A stretch of 6,945 bases of DNA from Spirochaetaceae bacterium (lineage in GTDB: Bacteria > Spirochaetota > Spirochaetia > Treponematales > Breznakiellaceae). The notes beneath the pieces were generated by a model. That model ran no database searches. It was not told where the DNA came from and saw nothing but the letters and a program-made list of their open reading frames with translations. Both the position numbers and the translations under genes were made by a program. Positions 6,299-6,945 of this stretch are shown here, piece by piece; the first letter of the stretch is position 1, and each line of letters opens with the position of its first letter. The DNA is taken from the NCBI GenBank assembly GCA_031280115.1, contig JAITHF010000028.1:1-6945 (forward strand). The letters are read 5' to 3'.

Positions 6299-6332
6299 TG
6301 CTGAAACAGCCTTCGGCTGCCCCCAAACCCCC
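6299..6332 (+). repeat. interspersed GC-rich intergenic repeat, copy C (left part)
   Basis: This segment matches 3293-3326 at 32 of 34 positions: TGCTGAAACAGCC, then CCCCCAAACCCCC. Here the hairpin CAGCC-TTC-GGCTG is intact, while copy A has lost its symmetry. The right part (TAAAGGCT, then CCTGCGCCGCGC) is absent, so the copy is truncated or belongs to a modular family. Confidence 0.8.
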
Positions 6333-6474
6333 AACCAGTGCGACGTGTGCTGCGCCCTTCCGCCTGCGGCCCCGGCGGGCGTTTTGTTTACCCAACGGAA
6401 CTTTTACCGGCACCCTTGCGGCGGACACCGGGGAAGAGGCGGCAGGCGCGGCGCGGGACGCCCTGGGGGGATAG

Positions 6475-6945
6475 TATCGGCGGGGCGCGGAGTTTGCCGG
6501 TGAGGGGGCGCACGGGGCGCTTGGTTTTGTTGAGTTTGCGTTTCCCAACGCTCAGTTCCAGGGCGTGTACGACCGCCGTTTAGAAATTTCTTTTAGGGAG
6601 GCTGAGGCAGAGGGCGGCGGTTCGGTTATTGAGCTTAACGACGATACCGCCGGGGTGAGGGTAACGCCTGATCTTGCCCAGAAGATAGCGGATATTTTAG
6701 ACAGCCGGCGTGATGGCGAGGTAGTTGTCAAGTGGAACGGCAGGGAGTTCGTACCCGGCGGGGACCCCTACGCGGCGCGGGACACGGAGACGTCGGCGCC
6801 GGAGATGTTTATGCCGGATAACGATAATAATCATAAGCGTCCAGAGAGTTTGAAAAATTATATTCATACTATTCTTAATGGTACGCAGGATGAGAAGAAT
6901 AATTTATCGAACCGTCATTTTTATCTTACTGAAACGCCGCAGTTT
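6475..6945 (+). CDS. open frame running off the right edge, possible phage MuF/polyvalent-type protein or remnant
   Basis: Continuous frame from the codon after an in-frame TAG (6472-6474) to the window end, 157 codons. It reads like real protein: ALGFVEFAFPNAQFQGVYD, then an acidic part with RVTPDLAQKIADILDSRR and VVVKWNGREFVPGGDPY, then PESLKNYIHTILNG and LSNRHFYLTETPQF. The last part resembles, from memory only, the start of C-terminal domains of phage MuF-like or large polyvalent proteins; this is low-confidence inference. The start is unclear. The first in-frame common start is GTG at 6565 without a convincing ribosome-binding site, another is GTG 6655, and the first ATG is 6805. Coding-like sequence begins before all of these, which suggests a broken gene. 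GC falls from about 61% (6481-6810) to about 34% (6811-6945) by hand count, suggesting a mosaic origin. Confidence 0.45.

Larger units (their letters stand above)
5836..6474. other. gene-free repeat-rich intergenic region
   Basis: About 640 bases without a credible gene. Open frames here are short, GC-skewed, and read through hairpins and repeats. The stretch holds CAGCC-type mini-palindromes (5857-5869, 6245-6257, 6305-6317), two partial copies of the interspersed repeat, a TTTGGGGG/CCCCCAAA hairpin, a GAAA-loop terminator-like hairpin, a 12-bp palindrome and a four-unit 21-bp tandem array. The 6038-6200 part is AT-rich and is flanked by very GC-rich sequence. Confidence 0.7.

Noticed and set aside
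6472..6474. TAG read as an amino acid (phage code reassignment)
   Set aside because: Two host-like genes here end in TAG, the frame before it has no convincing domain, and a broken gene explains the pattern more simply.
6162..6548. - strand frame of 128 codons across the repeat region
   Set aside because: The translation is low-complexity Ala/Arg/Pro-rich, reads through hairpins and repeat copy C, and overlaps the more protein-like + strand frame.

Overview
The window looks like chromosomal DNA from a spirochaete, most likely a gut Treponema relative. This is inference. It rests on a long YcgR/PilZ-type protein of spirochaete style, an anaerobe-type gene set (lactate permease, Fe-S aldo/keto reductase), GC-rich coding sequence, and intergenic spacers rich in short GC-rich repeats. 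No 16S or other phylogenetic marker is present, so the assignment is moderate at best.

Layout, left to right. An L-lactate permease gene enters from the left edge (3-1805, +, 5' partial). It converges on a c-di-GMP receptor-like PilZ gene (2000-3214, -), and the gap between them holds two hairpins that fit terminators, the first usable on both strands. The PilZ gene has a near-consensus promoter and diverges from a 66-codon orphan gene (3454-3654, +) that also has a good promoter. A repeat copy lies between the two promoters. Next comes a zinc-ribbon NUDIX hydrolase (3748-4284, +), whose ribosome-binding site can pair with an upstream CCTCC. A histidine tRNA gene (4401-4473, -) has its own consensus-like promoter. 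An aldo/keto reductase with two C-terminal [4Fe-4S] motifs (4569-5798, -) completes the host-like part.

From about 5836 to 6474 I see no credible gene. This 640-base stretch holds hairpins, two further copies of an interspersed GC-rich repeat that also occurs at 3293-3349, a GAAA-tetraloop terminator-like hairpin, a 12-bp palindrome, and four tandem 21-bp units each built on a TTGCTAGCAA-type palindrome. After it an open frame (6475-6945, +) runs off the right edge with no normal start near its beginning. It shows a sharp drop in GC at about 6810 and may be the front of a phage-type MuF/polyvalent protein or a broken remnant of one.

The housekeeping genes do not form an obvious pathway and appear to be separate transcription units. 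Lactate permease (lactate/H+ exchange) and the Fe-S reductase fit fermentative metabolism, and the PilZ protein fits motility control by c-di-GMP. The most unusual items are the split PilZ architecture, the repeat family, the 21-bp palindromic array, and the mosaic open frame at the right edge.
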